This document shows, piece after piece, positions 30,811-37,629 of a DNA stretch of 37,629 nt (positions are counted from its first letter, which is position 1; each line of letters begins with the position of its first letter). The stretch is taken from assembly GCA_024695865.1 (NCBI GenBank), contig JAILHI010000041.1, positions 1-37,629 of the forward strand, read 5' to 3'. The stretch comes from Candidatus Gastranaerophilales bacterium. GTDB lineage: Bacteria; Cyanobacteriota; Vampirovibrionia; Gastranaerophilales; Gastranaerophilaceae. A program made the translations under genes and the position numbers. The notes under the pieces are model-generated. The model made no database searches. It had not been told where the DNA came from and saw only the letters and a program-made list of their open reading frames with translations.

Positions 30811-32496
30811 GTGGTAAACAATTTATCAGGATACGTAAATTTCAAGGGTAATGTTTCGGCGGCTTCACAGGCTGCAAACAAGCCGAAAGTCCAAAACAAT
30901 CCCGAACAGGAAACTGTCCAACAGAGACAGGCGTATTCTGCAGAAAACGTCAGGGCTTACGGAACAACGGGAATTAAAAATTCTCTGACCACAGAAGAAG
31001 CGCAGCAAAAGTATTCCGAAGTTTCTAAAATGTTAGAACCCGAAACACGTGTTTTGCTTTCAAATTTACTTAAAACAGGAACTTTATTAAATAATAATTC
31101 AAATGACGGTACTTCCGTACTTGATAATTTGCATAAAATAGCAACCGAACCGAGAATCAAAGGTTTAAATGCCCAAAACTTACTGACGGAAGCAATTGAA
31201 ACGGTATCAAACCCGAGCAGAATTACCCAAAAATTCGGAGATATACCCGAATCCGTATCCAAAGCAATTTACAGACACCCCGAACTCGGTGTTCGTTATG
31301 CCGATGAAATGGATATAGGAGACGGTTCAAACTGCTGTGTTGCGGCAAGTATCGAATATGATTTGGCAAGCACAAACCCCGCAGAATTTGTCAGAATGGC
31401 TGCAGGCTTGTCATCGGAAGATTACAGTGTAGAAAAAAATCTGCCTCTTTCTAACATCGCAGGCTCAAAAGAAGATGCAATCTGGATGCTGGAAAAATTT
31501 AATCTGCCTTTTGAAATCGGCGAAAATGACAGCGCAAAGGTTAAAATTCAGCCCGACAGAAACGCAATCATAAGAGCCCGTGTTCAGACATCTTACAAAG
31601 ACGCAGGTGAACGTTCATCTCTGGACGTTTTAATGCAGTCCGCCTTTATGAACGTCGGTTCTGCACAAACCTACAATGCGTTAACAGATACAAGAGAAGC
31701 AAATGGTGTCTTTTCATCCGAAACAAGAGGTCTTTCCTCAATGGAAGCAACCTTTACGGGTGATGTAATCGGTTCTACACCCAAAGACACTGTTATTTGT
31801 ATGGAAATAGACAATTCCGATTATAAATTAATGCCGTATTTAAGCGGTTTCAGCAAAGATGCCGCCGCAGAGTCAATTCAGCAGAAGATGTCCACGGTTA
31901 ATCCCGAAGATATCAAAAACGCAAACGGTGACCAGATTTACGGCTTGATGTCGGCTGTTTCAAAAGCAACCATCGAAGAATTAACCAATGCAACGGTTTC
32001 ACCTGAATTTGAAGAACAAATTAACAATATTTTATATCAGCAATCAATGATAACTCTTAATAATACAGGCGATGTAAATTTAAACAATCCCGAAGAAGCG
32101 CTAGCTGCGGTTAAAGCAAACATGCCCGAAATTATGCAGGAAACGGTAAGAAAATCAGTTCGCACCGTCGTTCAGGAAATTATGGGCAACAGCATTGTTG
32201 AATCTCTGCAAAGAGGTCAAAATGTAATGGTTGGTTATTATCCTTCAATTGATGAAGTTAACGATTCTTTCATAGAAGGCGCTCACGAAATCAATGTTGT
32301 TGATGTTGCCGAAGGCCCTCAGGGTGAAACACTTTTTGTATGTAAAGATACAATGACGGACGAAGAACCCGTTTGTGTTTCCGCAAATTACCTGCTTCCC
32401 AGACTTCACCACGCAAATTTACCTAAGGATTTAATTGATTATCAGCATATGGCTACAATTTTGGATTCAATGCAGTATTTTCGCCAAAATTCATAA
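30811..32496 (+). CDS. Possible papain-like cysteine-peptidase-type protein, Melainabacteria style
   Basis: This 561-residue protein starts at GTG 30811 (MVNNLSGYVNFKGN), an N-terminal style common in gut Vampirovibrionia proteins, with a low-complexity first 55 residues and no signal peptide. The DGSNCCVAAS segment places adjacent cysteines C175 and C176 at the start of a helix, as in papain-like peptidases. GAHEINVVDV supplies H492, and CKDTMTDEE supplies D513, in the order and local context of a C-H-D/N triad. The segment between 180 and 480 is mainly helical and unrecognised. It has its own promoter with a dyad operator. The peptidase call is inference. Confidence 0.5.
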   Translation: MVNNLSGYVNFKGNVSAASQAANKPKVQNNPEQETVQQRQAYSAENVRAYGTTGIKNSLTTEEAQQKYSEVSKMLEPETRVLLSNLLKTGTLLNNNSNDGTSVLDNLHKIATEPRIKGLNAQNLLTEAIETVSNPSRITQKFGDIPESVSKAIYRHPELGVRYADEMDIGDGSNCCVAASIEYDLASTNPAEFVRMAAGLSSEDYSVEKNLPLSNIAGSKEDAIWMLEKFNLPFEIGENDSAKVKIQPDRNAIIRARVQTSYKDAGERSSLDVLMQSAFMNVGSAQTYNALTDTREANGVFSSETRGLSSMEATFTGDVIGSTPKDTVICMEIDNSDYKLMPYLSGFSKDAAAESIQQKMSTVNPEDIKNANGDQIYGLMSAVSKATIEELTNATVSPEFEEQINNILYQQSMITLNNTGDVNLNNPEEALAAVKANMPEIMQETVRKSVRTVVQEIMGNSIVESLQRGQNVMVGYYPSIDEVNDSFIEGAHEINVVDVAEGPQGETLFVCKDTMTDEEPVCVSANYLLPRLHHANLPKDLIDYQHMATILDSMQYFRQNS

Positions 32497-32554
32497 TTGA
32501 AAAACTAATATAATTGTGTTTATGTATTCCTATTGAGTATTAACGGATAGTGTT

Positions 32555-33694
32555 ATGTCAGTAAAAAATAAAAAATTAACCATCAATGATTTACCGAAAC
32601 ATATACCCGATTTTAAAAAATCGGGCGGAGCCAAAGACCGTTTGACAGAAAAATGGCTGACGGACTGGATTATTTCATCGCTTCAGACAAAAGCCGTTAA
32701 TGTCGGCGATATTTTACCGAGAAAAGACATCATTGCACAGCATTTGGGCATCAGTATCGGAACCGTTCAGAACGCAATAAGATATACCGAAGATAAGGGT
32801 TTTCTGCAAAGCAAGCAGAGAACGGGCACCGCTATTGCCAATTTTAAAAATTTCACGGGACAAACGGGTGATGTAAAAAAACAAACCTCAAAAAGAGATG
32901 TTACCGTTGAAAAAATCAAAAAATATATGATAGATAACGGAATAAATGCGGTAATGCCTGCGGCTTCCGTTATTGCAAAAAAAATTAATGTTTCGGCAAA
33001 TACCGTAAGACTAGCCTATCTTTATTTATGCGATACGGGATTTTTGGAATATTCGACGGGCAAAGCGGGCAAAAAAATGCTCCGTGTGGTTACCGTTCCC
33101 GATAAACCCATAGAGCACTCGGCTTCTCATATTTCACTTGTCGGAAAAACCGTCAACGATTTATCCGATTACATAACCGAAAATATGAAAAAAGGCGATA
33201 AACTTCAAACCCGTGCGGAACTTGCAAAAATTCTGAATATCAGCGTAAAAACCGTACACGATGCCGTTAATATTCTTGAAAAAAAAGGAATTTTGATTTC
33301 AAGACGGGGCAAGTACGGAACAACTGTCTTAAAAATGCCCAAAGAAGCGGCTGTTTACCAGCCGATGAAGGAACGCTCCATCTTTGCAAAAGCAGATGAA
33401 GCCGCTTTTTACAGATGGGAAAAAATCGAAACACAGATTTCAAAATTAATCCAAAAAGAATACGAAGTCGGTATGAAACTACCGCCGATGTCTGTTCTTG
33501 CCAAAAAATTTAATGTAAGTACCAACACTATCAGAAAGTCCTTACAAAGACTTTCCGAACAAAACTGCATCAAAGCAGAAAGAGGCCGTTACGGCGGAAC
33601 CTTCATTATAGACATTCCTGAAGTCAATCTTCACAATGCTTACGAATGGCTTGCCGTTACGCCTGACTTTTTTACTTCCAAAAAAGTCAAATAA
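32555..33694 (+). CDS. Regulator with four tandem GntR-like winged-helix domains
   Basis: The 379-residue protein consists of four winged-helix repeats at about 30-93, 117-183, 198-268 and 293-358. Each has the GntR recognition pattern, for example ILPRKDIIAQHLGISIGTVQNAIRYTEDKGFL, MPAASVIAKKINVSANTVRLAYLYLCDTGFL, LQTRAELAKILNISVKTVHDAVNILEKKGIL and LPPMSVLAKKFNVSTNTIRKSLQRLSEQNCI. No effector-binding or aminotransferase domain follows, unlike classical GntR or MocR proteins. A monomer could read several half-sites. It lies between two genes that share an upstream dyad motif and is the natural candidate to bind it. A TATAAT box (32509-32514) is upstream, with a UTR of about 35 nt. Confidence 0.85.
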   Translation: MSVKNKKLTINDLPKHIPDFKKSGGAKDRLTEKWLTDWIISSLQTKAVNVGDILPRKDIIAQHLGISIGTVQNAIRYTEDKGFLQSKQRTGTAIANFKNFTGQTGDVKKQTSKRDVTVEKIKKYMIDNGINAVMPAASVIAKKINVSANTVRLAYLYLCDTGFLEYSTGKAGKKMLRVVTVPDKPIEHSASHISLVGKTVNDLSDYITENMKKGDKLQTRAELAKILNISVKTVHDAVNILEKKGILISRRGKYGTTVLKMPKEAAVYQPMKERSIFAKADEAAFYRWEKIETQISKLIQKEYEVGMKLPPMSVLAKKFNVSTNTIRKSLQRLSEQNCIKAERGRYGGTFIIDIPEVNLHNAYEWLAVTPDFFTSKKVK

Positions 33695-33749
33695 TTTACA
33701 AATCTTAACACCTCAAAACCCTTACTGATGACGGCATTTGAGAAAAAAG

Positions 33750-33790
33750 TGTTAAAAAATATAACAAAATGTTAAAAAGTGTGTTATAAT
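33750..33790 (+). promoter_or_regulatory. Promoter and operator of the 56-residue protein gene
   Basis: The dyad TGTTA-N7-TAACA (33750-33766) overlaps the expected -35. AAAATGTTAAAAAGT follows, and then an extended -10 TGTTATAAT (33782-33790). The dyad and the following segment match the region at 30726-30757. The arrangement suits a repressor. Confidence 0.65.
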
Positions 33791-33821
33791 GTTAAAAGAT
33801 TTTAATGGTAAAGGAGGAAAT

Positions 33822-33992
33822 ATGCCAGGTTCTACTTTAGAAAAAAAAGATACAAAATGTGTTTCTCAGTCTAATGATTTTGAAACCTTTTTGCAGACGA
33901 GAAGGGAAAATACCACCTATAACGGTATAGAACTCGAAACAGAAAACTGGCATCAGGAGTTGTTCGGTTTCAAGAAAAAAATCAACAAATAA
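33822..33992 (+). CDS. Small 56-residue protein, function unknown
   Basis: The ATG at 33822 is preceded by an almost perfect AAAGGAGG ribosome site, so I prefer it over the ATG at 33789, which overlaps the -10 box. The 56-residue product is charged and soluble, with one cysteine (C13) and a Trp in TENWHQELFGFKKK. No family is recognised. It has no membrane segment or leader motif of a classical RiPP. Strong translation signals, an extended -10 promoter and a good terminator suggest a highly expressed small protein. It shares its upstream motif with the gene at 30811. An antitoxin, adaptor or modified-peptide role is conceivable, none shown. Confidence 0.7.
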   Translation: MPGSTLEKKDTKCVSQSNDFETFLQTRRENTTYNGIELETENWHQELFGFKKKINK

Positions 33993-34015
33993 AAATTTGT
34001 TTTCATATAGTGTAT

Positions 34016-34043
34016 AAAAGGCGGGGTCAAACCCGTCTTTTTT
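34016..34043 (+). terminator. Rho-independent terminator after the 56-residue protein gene
   Basis: GGCGGG/CCCGTC with one G-T wobble, flanked by AAAA/TTTT pairs, has a 6-nt loop and a run of six T. It lies about 25 bp after the stop. Confidence 0.88.
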
Positions 34044-34103
34044 GTTCTTTAAAATAGCCGTTTCGGCAATGTATAAAAATTGATAGAAATATACACTGAA
34101 AAT

Positions 34104-34838
34104 ATGCTTAAAAGTTTTAAAAAATTTATAATTGTTTCGGTGTTTTTTGGGTCGGTTTTGTTATTTTCGGGATTTGAAAACTACAAGGTTGTTCCGCACA
34201 ACAATCTTTCGGAAGTTATAAATGACGACAGATACGAAAAAATATTGTTCATTGTTGATTTATCAAACAGTATGAACGAAACTATTAACGGGATAAAAAA
34301 GACGGATATTGCATTCAATGCTTTTGCGGCGATAATAAGCAGATTGAATCCTAAAGTAATGACGGGGCTGCGGGTTTACGGGCATAAATACGGTTTCAAT
34401 CCTTTACTTGCCTGCACTGCGACAGAATTAGCCAGCCCGATAAAAGAGAATAACGCTTATAACATTTATTCGATATTGTCAAAAATGGAGGCAACGGGCT
34501 GGACACCGATAACACGGTCTTTAAAAAGTGCGGTTAATTCTGATTTTGCGGGAATAGAGGGGCAAAAGAGAATAATTTTGCTCACGGACGGCGGGGAAAA
34601 CTGTGACGAAAGCCCCTGTGATTATGCCATAAAACTTGTTCAGTCGAGAGATGATATCAGAATTGATGTTATTGAATTTGCGATTGACGACCCGATTGCC
34701 GATGCCCAACTTAAATGCACGGCTTTAACCACTTCGGGAAAACTTTATAAGGCAAATGACGCTGATAGTCTGGCTAAAAGTTTGGAGCGGATTTTAGAGG
34801 TAGAAACTCAGGTTGAGGGAAAAATTATTTCAAAATAA
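34104..34838 (+). CDS. Secreted or anchored von Willebrand factor A-domain protein
   Basis: vWA domains bind a divalent metal at a MIDAS site and mediate protein contacts. From ATG 34104 the 244 residues begin with a hydrophobic N-terminal anchor or signal (about 8-22), then a vWA domain at about 45-230. The MIDAS residues are DLSNS (D52, S54, S56), T134 in GWTPI and D162 in LLTDGGEN, all present. Cysteines in GGENCDESPC and ALKCT may form disulfides. An in-frame TTG at 34080 is less likely. There is no AAA+ partner (MoxR-like) beside it. The Shine-Dalgarno is weak. Confidence 0.82.
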   Translation: MLKSFKKFIIVSVFFGSVLLFSGFENYKVVPHNNLSEVINDDRYEKILFIVDLSNSMNETINGIKKTDIAFNAFAAIISRLNPKVMTGLRVYGHKYGFNPLLACTATELASPIKENNAYNIYSILSKMEATGWTPITRSLKSAVNSDFAGIEGQKRIILLTDGGENCDESPCDYAIKLVQSRDDIRIDVIEFAIDDPIADAQLKCTALTTSGKLYKANDADSLAKSLERILEVETQVEGKIISK

Positions 34839-35123
34839 GATTTGGCGAATATCTGTCTGTGACCACAAAAACAGTTGTAAAATTTTATGTCTATTGTCAT
34901 TGTGAGGAGGGCAAAATGCCCGACGTGGCAATCCCGAACAAAAAAGGACTTCTACGGGCAAATCTATCACATCGCTCGCAATAAACGGCATTACGGGAAA
35001 AGTTATTCTTGTTTTTTCAGGGCTAGTCTGTTTTTGATTACCGTTTTTTAAAAGTTTTTACTTAATAAAACCTTTCTGCTTTCAAATGTGTTATTATATT
35101 TGTTATAAAAGAAGGAATATTTT
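34839..35123. other. Repeat-containing non-coding stretch
   Basis: No gene is visible. A degenerate GTCATTGTGAG..GGCAATCCCGAA element lies at 34896-34938, and a CGCTCGCAATAAACGGCATTACGGG segment (34972-34998) resembles part of 36747-36766. Immediately before 35124 is a GAAGGAA ribosome site. Confidence 0.6.
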
Positions 35124-35648
35124 ATGAAAAAATTTTTAGCCATTCTGGCAATTCTGGCAATAACCGCTTTTCCCGTATATGCTGAAAATCAGACAAACGG
35201 AGATAAAATAAAATCGGAAAAAACCGCATCAGTTTGCAAATGTAAAAAACACAATAAAAAAGATAAAGTAATCAAAAACAAACTTTTCAAAATCGTTATA
35301 CCTAAAGAAATAACGAGCAATTATCAGGTTAAGAAAACAAAAAACAGTATATCATTATATGACAAACCATCAAGAAAAGCGGGATTTGGCGGTTTTGCGT
35401 TTACAATCAAAGCCTTTCAAGACCCTTCCGAATATGACGATTACCCCGGATACAGAAAAATCGGCGAACTGACAGACAAAAAAAATAATTTATATGATAT
35501 TGTTCTTATTCAGCCTACCGACGTACAGTATGATTATACAAAAGGCGAAAACAAAGATTATCTCCAGCTTTTTCATTTTGGCAAAAAGGTTGAAGTTCAG
35601 GGCATAAACGGGTCTGTATATAGCAAAGTCAAGAAAAGCAAAAATTGA
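35124..35648 (+). CDS. Secreted protein of unknown function
   Basis: The 174-residue protein has a clear signal peptide: MKKFLAILAILAITAFPVYA, with cleavage likely after AYA at residue 20. The mature part starts with a basic, Cys-containing linker (CKCKKHNKKDK, C38 and C40), then a globular domain of about 115 residues with the conserved-looking SISLYDKPSRKAGFGGFAF and DPSEYDDYPGYRKIGEL. I recognise no enzymatic motif. GAAGGAA precedes the ATG. No terminator is seen before the next gene, which begins 54 bp later. Confidence 0.75.
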   Translation: MKKFLAILAILAITAFPVYAENQTNGDKIKSEKTASVCKCKKHNKKDKVIKNKLFKIVIPKEITSNYQVKKTKNSISLYDKPSRKAGFGGFAFTIKAFQDPSEYDDYPGYRKIGELTDKKNNLYDIVLIQPTDVQYDYTKGENKDYLQLFHFGKKVEVQGINGSVYSKVKKSKN

Positions 35649-35702
35649 CAAAAAAATATTTGGGCAGTTCGGAAATAGTGCAATAAATACCTTTATTTAA
35701 CT

Positions 35703-36632
35703 ATGTATAAAAAACCTATTAAAATTTTCATTGTTATTACAATATTTATAATAATATCTGAAATCATTTGTTTTTTGGCAGAATCATACGAACTTTATCA
35801 ATACAAAAAACAATTTGAAGCAGTTGCAGATAAAGATGATAGTGTTAATTGGAAAATGGGGTATAAAATTTTAAAGGATTATCCGATTAATGAATTTAAC
35901 CCATCTGCAATAAAAAAAACAAATAAAAGTCCTGTATTATGGTTTGGCTGTTCCTTTGCGGATGGTGATTTAATGCCCATAGACAAAAAACCTTATAACA
36001 AACTTTCCGATTTAACAGGCAGAACTGTTATAAATCGGGCTCAAGGTGGAACGGGCACTCAATATATTTATAATCAGTTTATAAACTTTGATTTCAAAAA
36101 AATAGCACCTGATGTTGATTTTATTATATACACGTACATAGATGACCACCTGCATAGATTATACACTTATCAGATAAATCCTTTAACGGACATTGCTAAT
36201 ATCAGATATGAATATAAAAACAACAAATTACAAAAAATTCCACGGTGGAATAAATATTTGTATTCTTCTTTCTTAATTAAAAGATTAAAAAATATATGTA
36301 TTCATCATCAGTGGAATCAAGAATATATCGACTATCATCTTTTTAACATTACCATAAATGAATGCCGAAAAAAGATGAAAGAGTTATACCCTGATGCAAA
36401 ATTTATTTTAATTGAATTTAATACTAAAGACCAGATTAAAGAAGATGATTTTATACCGCCATGGGAAATTAAAAAACTAAAATCCTATGGCATTGATGTT
36501 ATAAAATTAAGAGATTATACGGGAAATACAGACATAACCGATGACAAATACTGGTTTGAAGATAAAATTAATCCCCGTGAAGAACTTTGGGATATAATAC
36601 TTCCCGTTTTGGTAAAAAAATATAATATGTAA
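35703..36632 (+). CDS. Membrane-anchored SGNH-hydrolase-like protein
   Basis: The 309-residue protein has one N-terminal membrane anchor (about 7-25) and an extracytoplasmic domain with SGNH/GDSL blocks. Block I is LWFGCSFADGD with S84, block II is NRAQGGTGTQY, and block III reads YTYIDDH in place of GxND. Block V, usually DxxH, reads EDKINP, so the catalytic His seems to be replaced by Asn. It may therefore be a divergent or inactive SGNH protein, for example one acting on surface polysaccharide acylation, or the true His may lie elsewhere. AT content is higher than in its neighbours. Confidence 0.65.
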   Translation: MYKKPIKIFIVITIFIIISEIICFLAESYELYQYKKQFEAVADKDDSVNWKMGYKILKDYPINEFNPSAIKKTNKSPVLWFGCSFADGDLMPIDKKPYNKLSDLTGRTVINRAQGGTGTQYIYNQFINFDFKKIAPDVDFIIYTYIDDHLHRLYTYQINPLTDIANIRYEYKNNKLQKIPRWNKYLYSSFLIKRLKNICIHHQWNQEYIDYHLFNITINECRKKMKELYPDAKFILIEFNTKDQIKEDDFIPPWEIKKLKSYGIDVIKLRDYTGNTDITDDKYWFEDKINPREELWDIILPVLVKKYNM

Positions 36633-36660
36633 AAAAGAACCTGCTTTAAAAAGGATTTCC

Positions 36661-36733
36661 CGCCTCTGTCATCCCTTAAAACAAAAAAAGAACCTTAACG
36701 GTTCTTTCTTTAAATGGAGCGGGAGACGAGGCT
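36661..36733. repeat. 73-bp direct repeat: duplicated tRNA-Gly 3' end plus terminator (copy A)
   Basis: 72 of 73 bases match 36854-36926. The repeat includes the tRNA terminator hairpin (AAAGAACC/GGTTCTTT) and the last 19 nt of tRNA-Gly including CCA, after which the sequence departs from the tRNA. Weaker similarity extends about 20 bp to the left. Confidence 0.9.
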
Positions 36734-36853
36734 GTCTTGACCTGTTCGCAATAAACGTGCCTACGGGTTGCCGCCTTCAAGTCTTTACAGACTCGGTCGT
36801 CAAGCCCTCCGCACTCTGCTCACAGGTCGCTCGAACTTTTTAAAAGGAGTTCT
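36734..36853. other. Sequence between the two tRNA-Gly 3'-end repeats
   Basis: 120 bp without a gene. It contains CGCAATAAACG and CTACGGG segments like those at 34974-34998, then a GC-richer CGGTCGTCAAGCCCTCCGCA segment. It carries no integrase or coding signal. Confidence 0.6.
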
Positions 36854-36926
36854 CGCCTCTGTCATCCCTCAAAACAAAAAAAGAACCTTAACGGTTCTTT
36901 CTTTAAATGGAGCGGGAGACGAGGCT
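36854..36926. repeat. 73-bp direct repeat overlapping the intact tRNA-Gly 3' end (copy B)
   Basis: This copy belongs to the complete tRNA gene. It contains the functional terminator (36880-36900) and the tRNA 3' end. One base differs from copy A. Confidence 0.9.
36875..36901 (-). terminator. Rho-independent terminator of tRNA-Gly
   Basis: Stem AAAGAACC (36880-36887)/GGTTCTTT (36893-36900), loop TTAAC, with a T-run on the minus strand. It begins 7 bp after the tRNA CCA end. Confidence 0.88.
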
Positions 36927-36982
36927 CGAACTCGCGACATCCTCCTTGGCAAGGAGGCATTCTACCACTGAATTACCCCCGC
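36908..36982 (-). tRNA. tRNA-Gly (anticodon GCC)
   Basis: The 75-nt gene includes an encoded CCA. The acceptor stem GCGGGGG/CTCCCGC has one G-T wobble. The D arm contains TTCAGTGGTAGAA, the anticodon stem is CCTCC/GGAGG around TTGCCAA (anticodon GCC), and the T arm is CGCGAGTTCGAGCCTCG-like with TTCGA. The discriminator base is T. Confidence 0.95.
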
Positions 36983-37001
36983 AATTCGTGCTTGTATTAT
37001 T

Positions 37002-37029
37002 ATTATACATGGGCATAAAAAAATTTCAA
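37002..37029 (-). promoter_or_regulatory. tRNA-Gly promoter
   Basis: TTGAAA (37029-37024) and TATAAT (37007-37002) with a 16-bp spacer on the minus strand, 19 bp before the mature 5' end. Confidence 0.8.
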
Positions 37030-37152
37030 GCGGTTAAATAAAAAAATTTAAATATTATATATCCGAATTATCTTACATTTGCCACAATAACGTATGAATT
37101 TGTCAAGTTGAACTTGTTTTTTATCTTAATAACATAAGTCAAAAAAACTTAA

Positions 37153-37629
37153 TTAATCATCATAGTCTATTATTGCCTGATAAACAGCTCCTTTACAAAA
37201 AGAACTATCTGGTTCGCTATCTTTAATCGGCAATTCTTTTATATTTTTTATACTAATTGATTTATTAATAAAATTTTTACAGCATTTGCATTTTTCATTA
37301 CATACTAACTTAACTTTTTTTATCCCATTTTTTTCCATTTCTATTATATTTGACTCATCGTATATTTTATAATTTTCATAACGTTGCATAATTGCTAAGC
37401 AATCACTCCAATCAAATTTATTAGAATAAGAATAAGGTCTATTTAAAAATTCTTTTTCAACTTTATAATTTTTAATTCGTTTTAATAGAACAAATAAAAA
37501 CAAAAGATATTCATAATCCGAATCAGAAAGAAAACTTAATATTAATGGTTTCGGATATGTTTTTATTCGTTTATAATCTTTGTTTTCTTCGGGATTATTT
37601 TTTAATATTTCAATATATGTTAAATCATC
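37153..37629 (-). CDS. Hypothetical protein, 5' part cut by window edge
   Basis: The frame is open from the right edge of the window (DDLTYIEILKNNPEENKDYKRIKTYPKP) through to the stop at 37153. The apparent start at 37503 is an internal TTG codon and is not the gene start. 158 residues are visible. The segment CNEKCKCCKNFINKS followed by a distant FCKG (six cysteines in total including DCLAI) could form a zinc site. I do not recognise the family. Base composition is very AT-rich, and the gene lies beyond the tRNA-Gly in apparently accessory DNA. Confidence 0.65.
   Translation of the reverse strand, partial: DDLTYIEILKNNPEENKDYKRIKTYPKPLILSFLSDSDYEYLLFLFVLLKRIKNYKVEKEFLNRPYSYSNKFDWSDCLAIMQRYENYKIYDESNIIEMEKNGIKKVKLVCNEKCKCCKNFINKSISIKNIKELPIKDSEPDSSFCKGAVYQAIIDYDD

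Noticed and set aside
36768-36971. 67-residue ORF over the tRNA-Gly region
   Set aside because: It reads through the duplicated terminator and antisense to the tRNA. Such ORFs are typical tRNA-overlap artefacts.

Overview
The window is about 37.6 kb of AT-rich bacterial chromosome, densely coded, with no rRNA, phage or IS genes. Three traits point to a didermic bacterium: an MCE/MlaD protein, Lgt beside a lipoprotein, and SbcCD. The ruvX–DUF1292 neighbourhood is of the kind seen in Firmicutes. Two proteins carry low-complexity N-termini (one with an NFKGN motif) that resemble those of gut Vampirovibrionia/Melainabacteria (Gastranaerophilales). That assignment is inferred from style and gene content, not proven.

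Left part (1-11.3 kb): the 3' end of bioD; a long intergenic stretch with a near-identical 169-bp direct repeat; rpmI-rplT on the minus strand, divergent from dtd; a small membrane protein with a palindromic operator-like site; uvrA; and an sbcD-sbcC operon. Palindromic dispersed repeats (TGTCAT..CTGAG, ATTGCGAG..GCAATCCC and GTAGGGTGC families) fill the gaps. Middle part (11.3-24.8 kb): an M2/M3-type metallopeptidase; a minus-strand run mlaD-upp-pgeF-SEC-C gene followed by a SIMPL-domain gene; a TPR lipoprotein with lgt; a divergent plus-strand operon (ClpX-type zinc finger, HEAT-like protein, ruvX, DUF1292 protein); a GH13 branching enzyme; and ribF.

Right part (24.7-37.6 kb) is the accessory region. 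Five paralogous radical SAM enzymes lie in a divergent array, four in a minus-strand operon and one on the plus strand followed by a DUF1796 papain-like protein. All five share a cysteine-rich N-terminal module that is not a C-terminal SPASM domain, and no precursor peptide or glycosyltransferase is visible beside them. Next comes a small module: a possible cysteine-peptidase-like 561-residue protein, a regulator made of four tandem GntR-like winged helices, and a 56-residue protein. The first and third of these share a strikingly similar upstream region with a TGTTA-N7-TAACA dyad. Then follow a vWA protein, a secreted protein, a membrane-anchored SGNH-like protein, a tRNA-Gly whose 3' end and terminator are duplicated nearby, and a partial gene cut by the window edge.

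A recurring feature is a perfect TATAAT box 6-7 nt upstream of the ATG of five unrelated genes (dtd, the small membrane protein, uvrA, mlaD, ribF). This implies leaderless mRNAs, mixed with ordinary Shine-Dalgarno genes.
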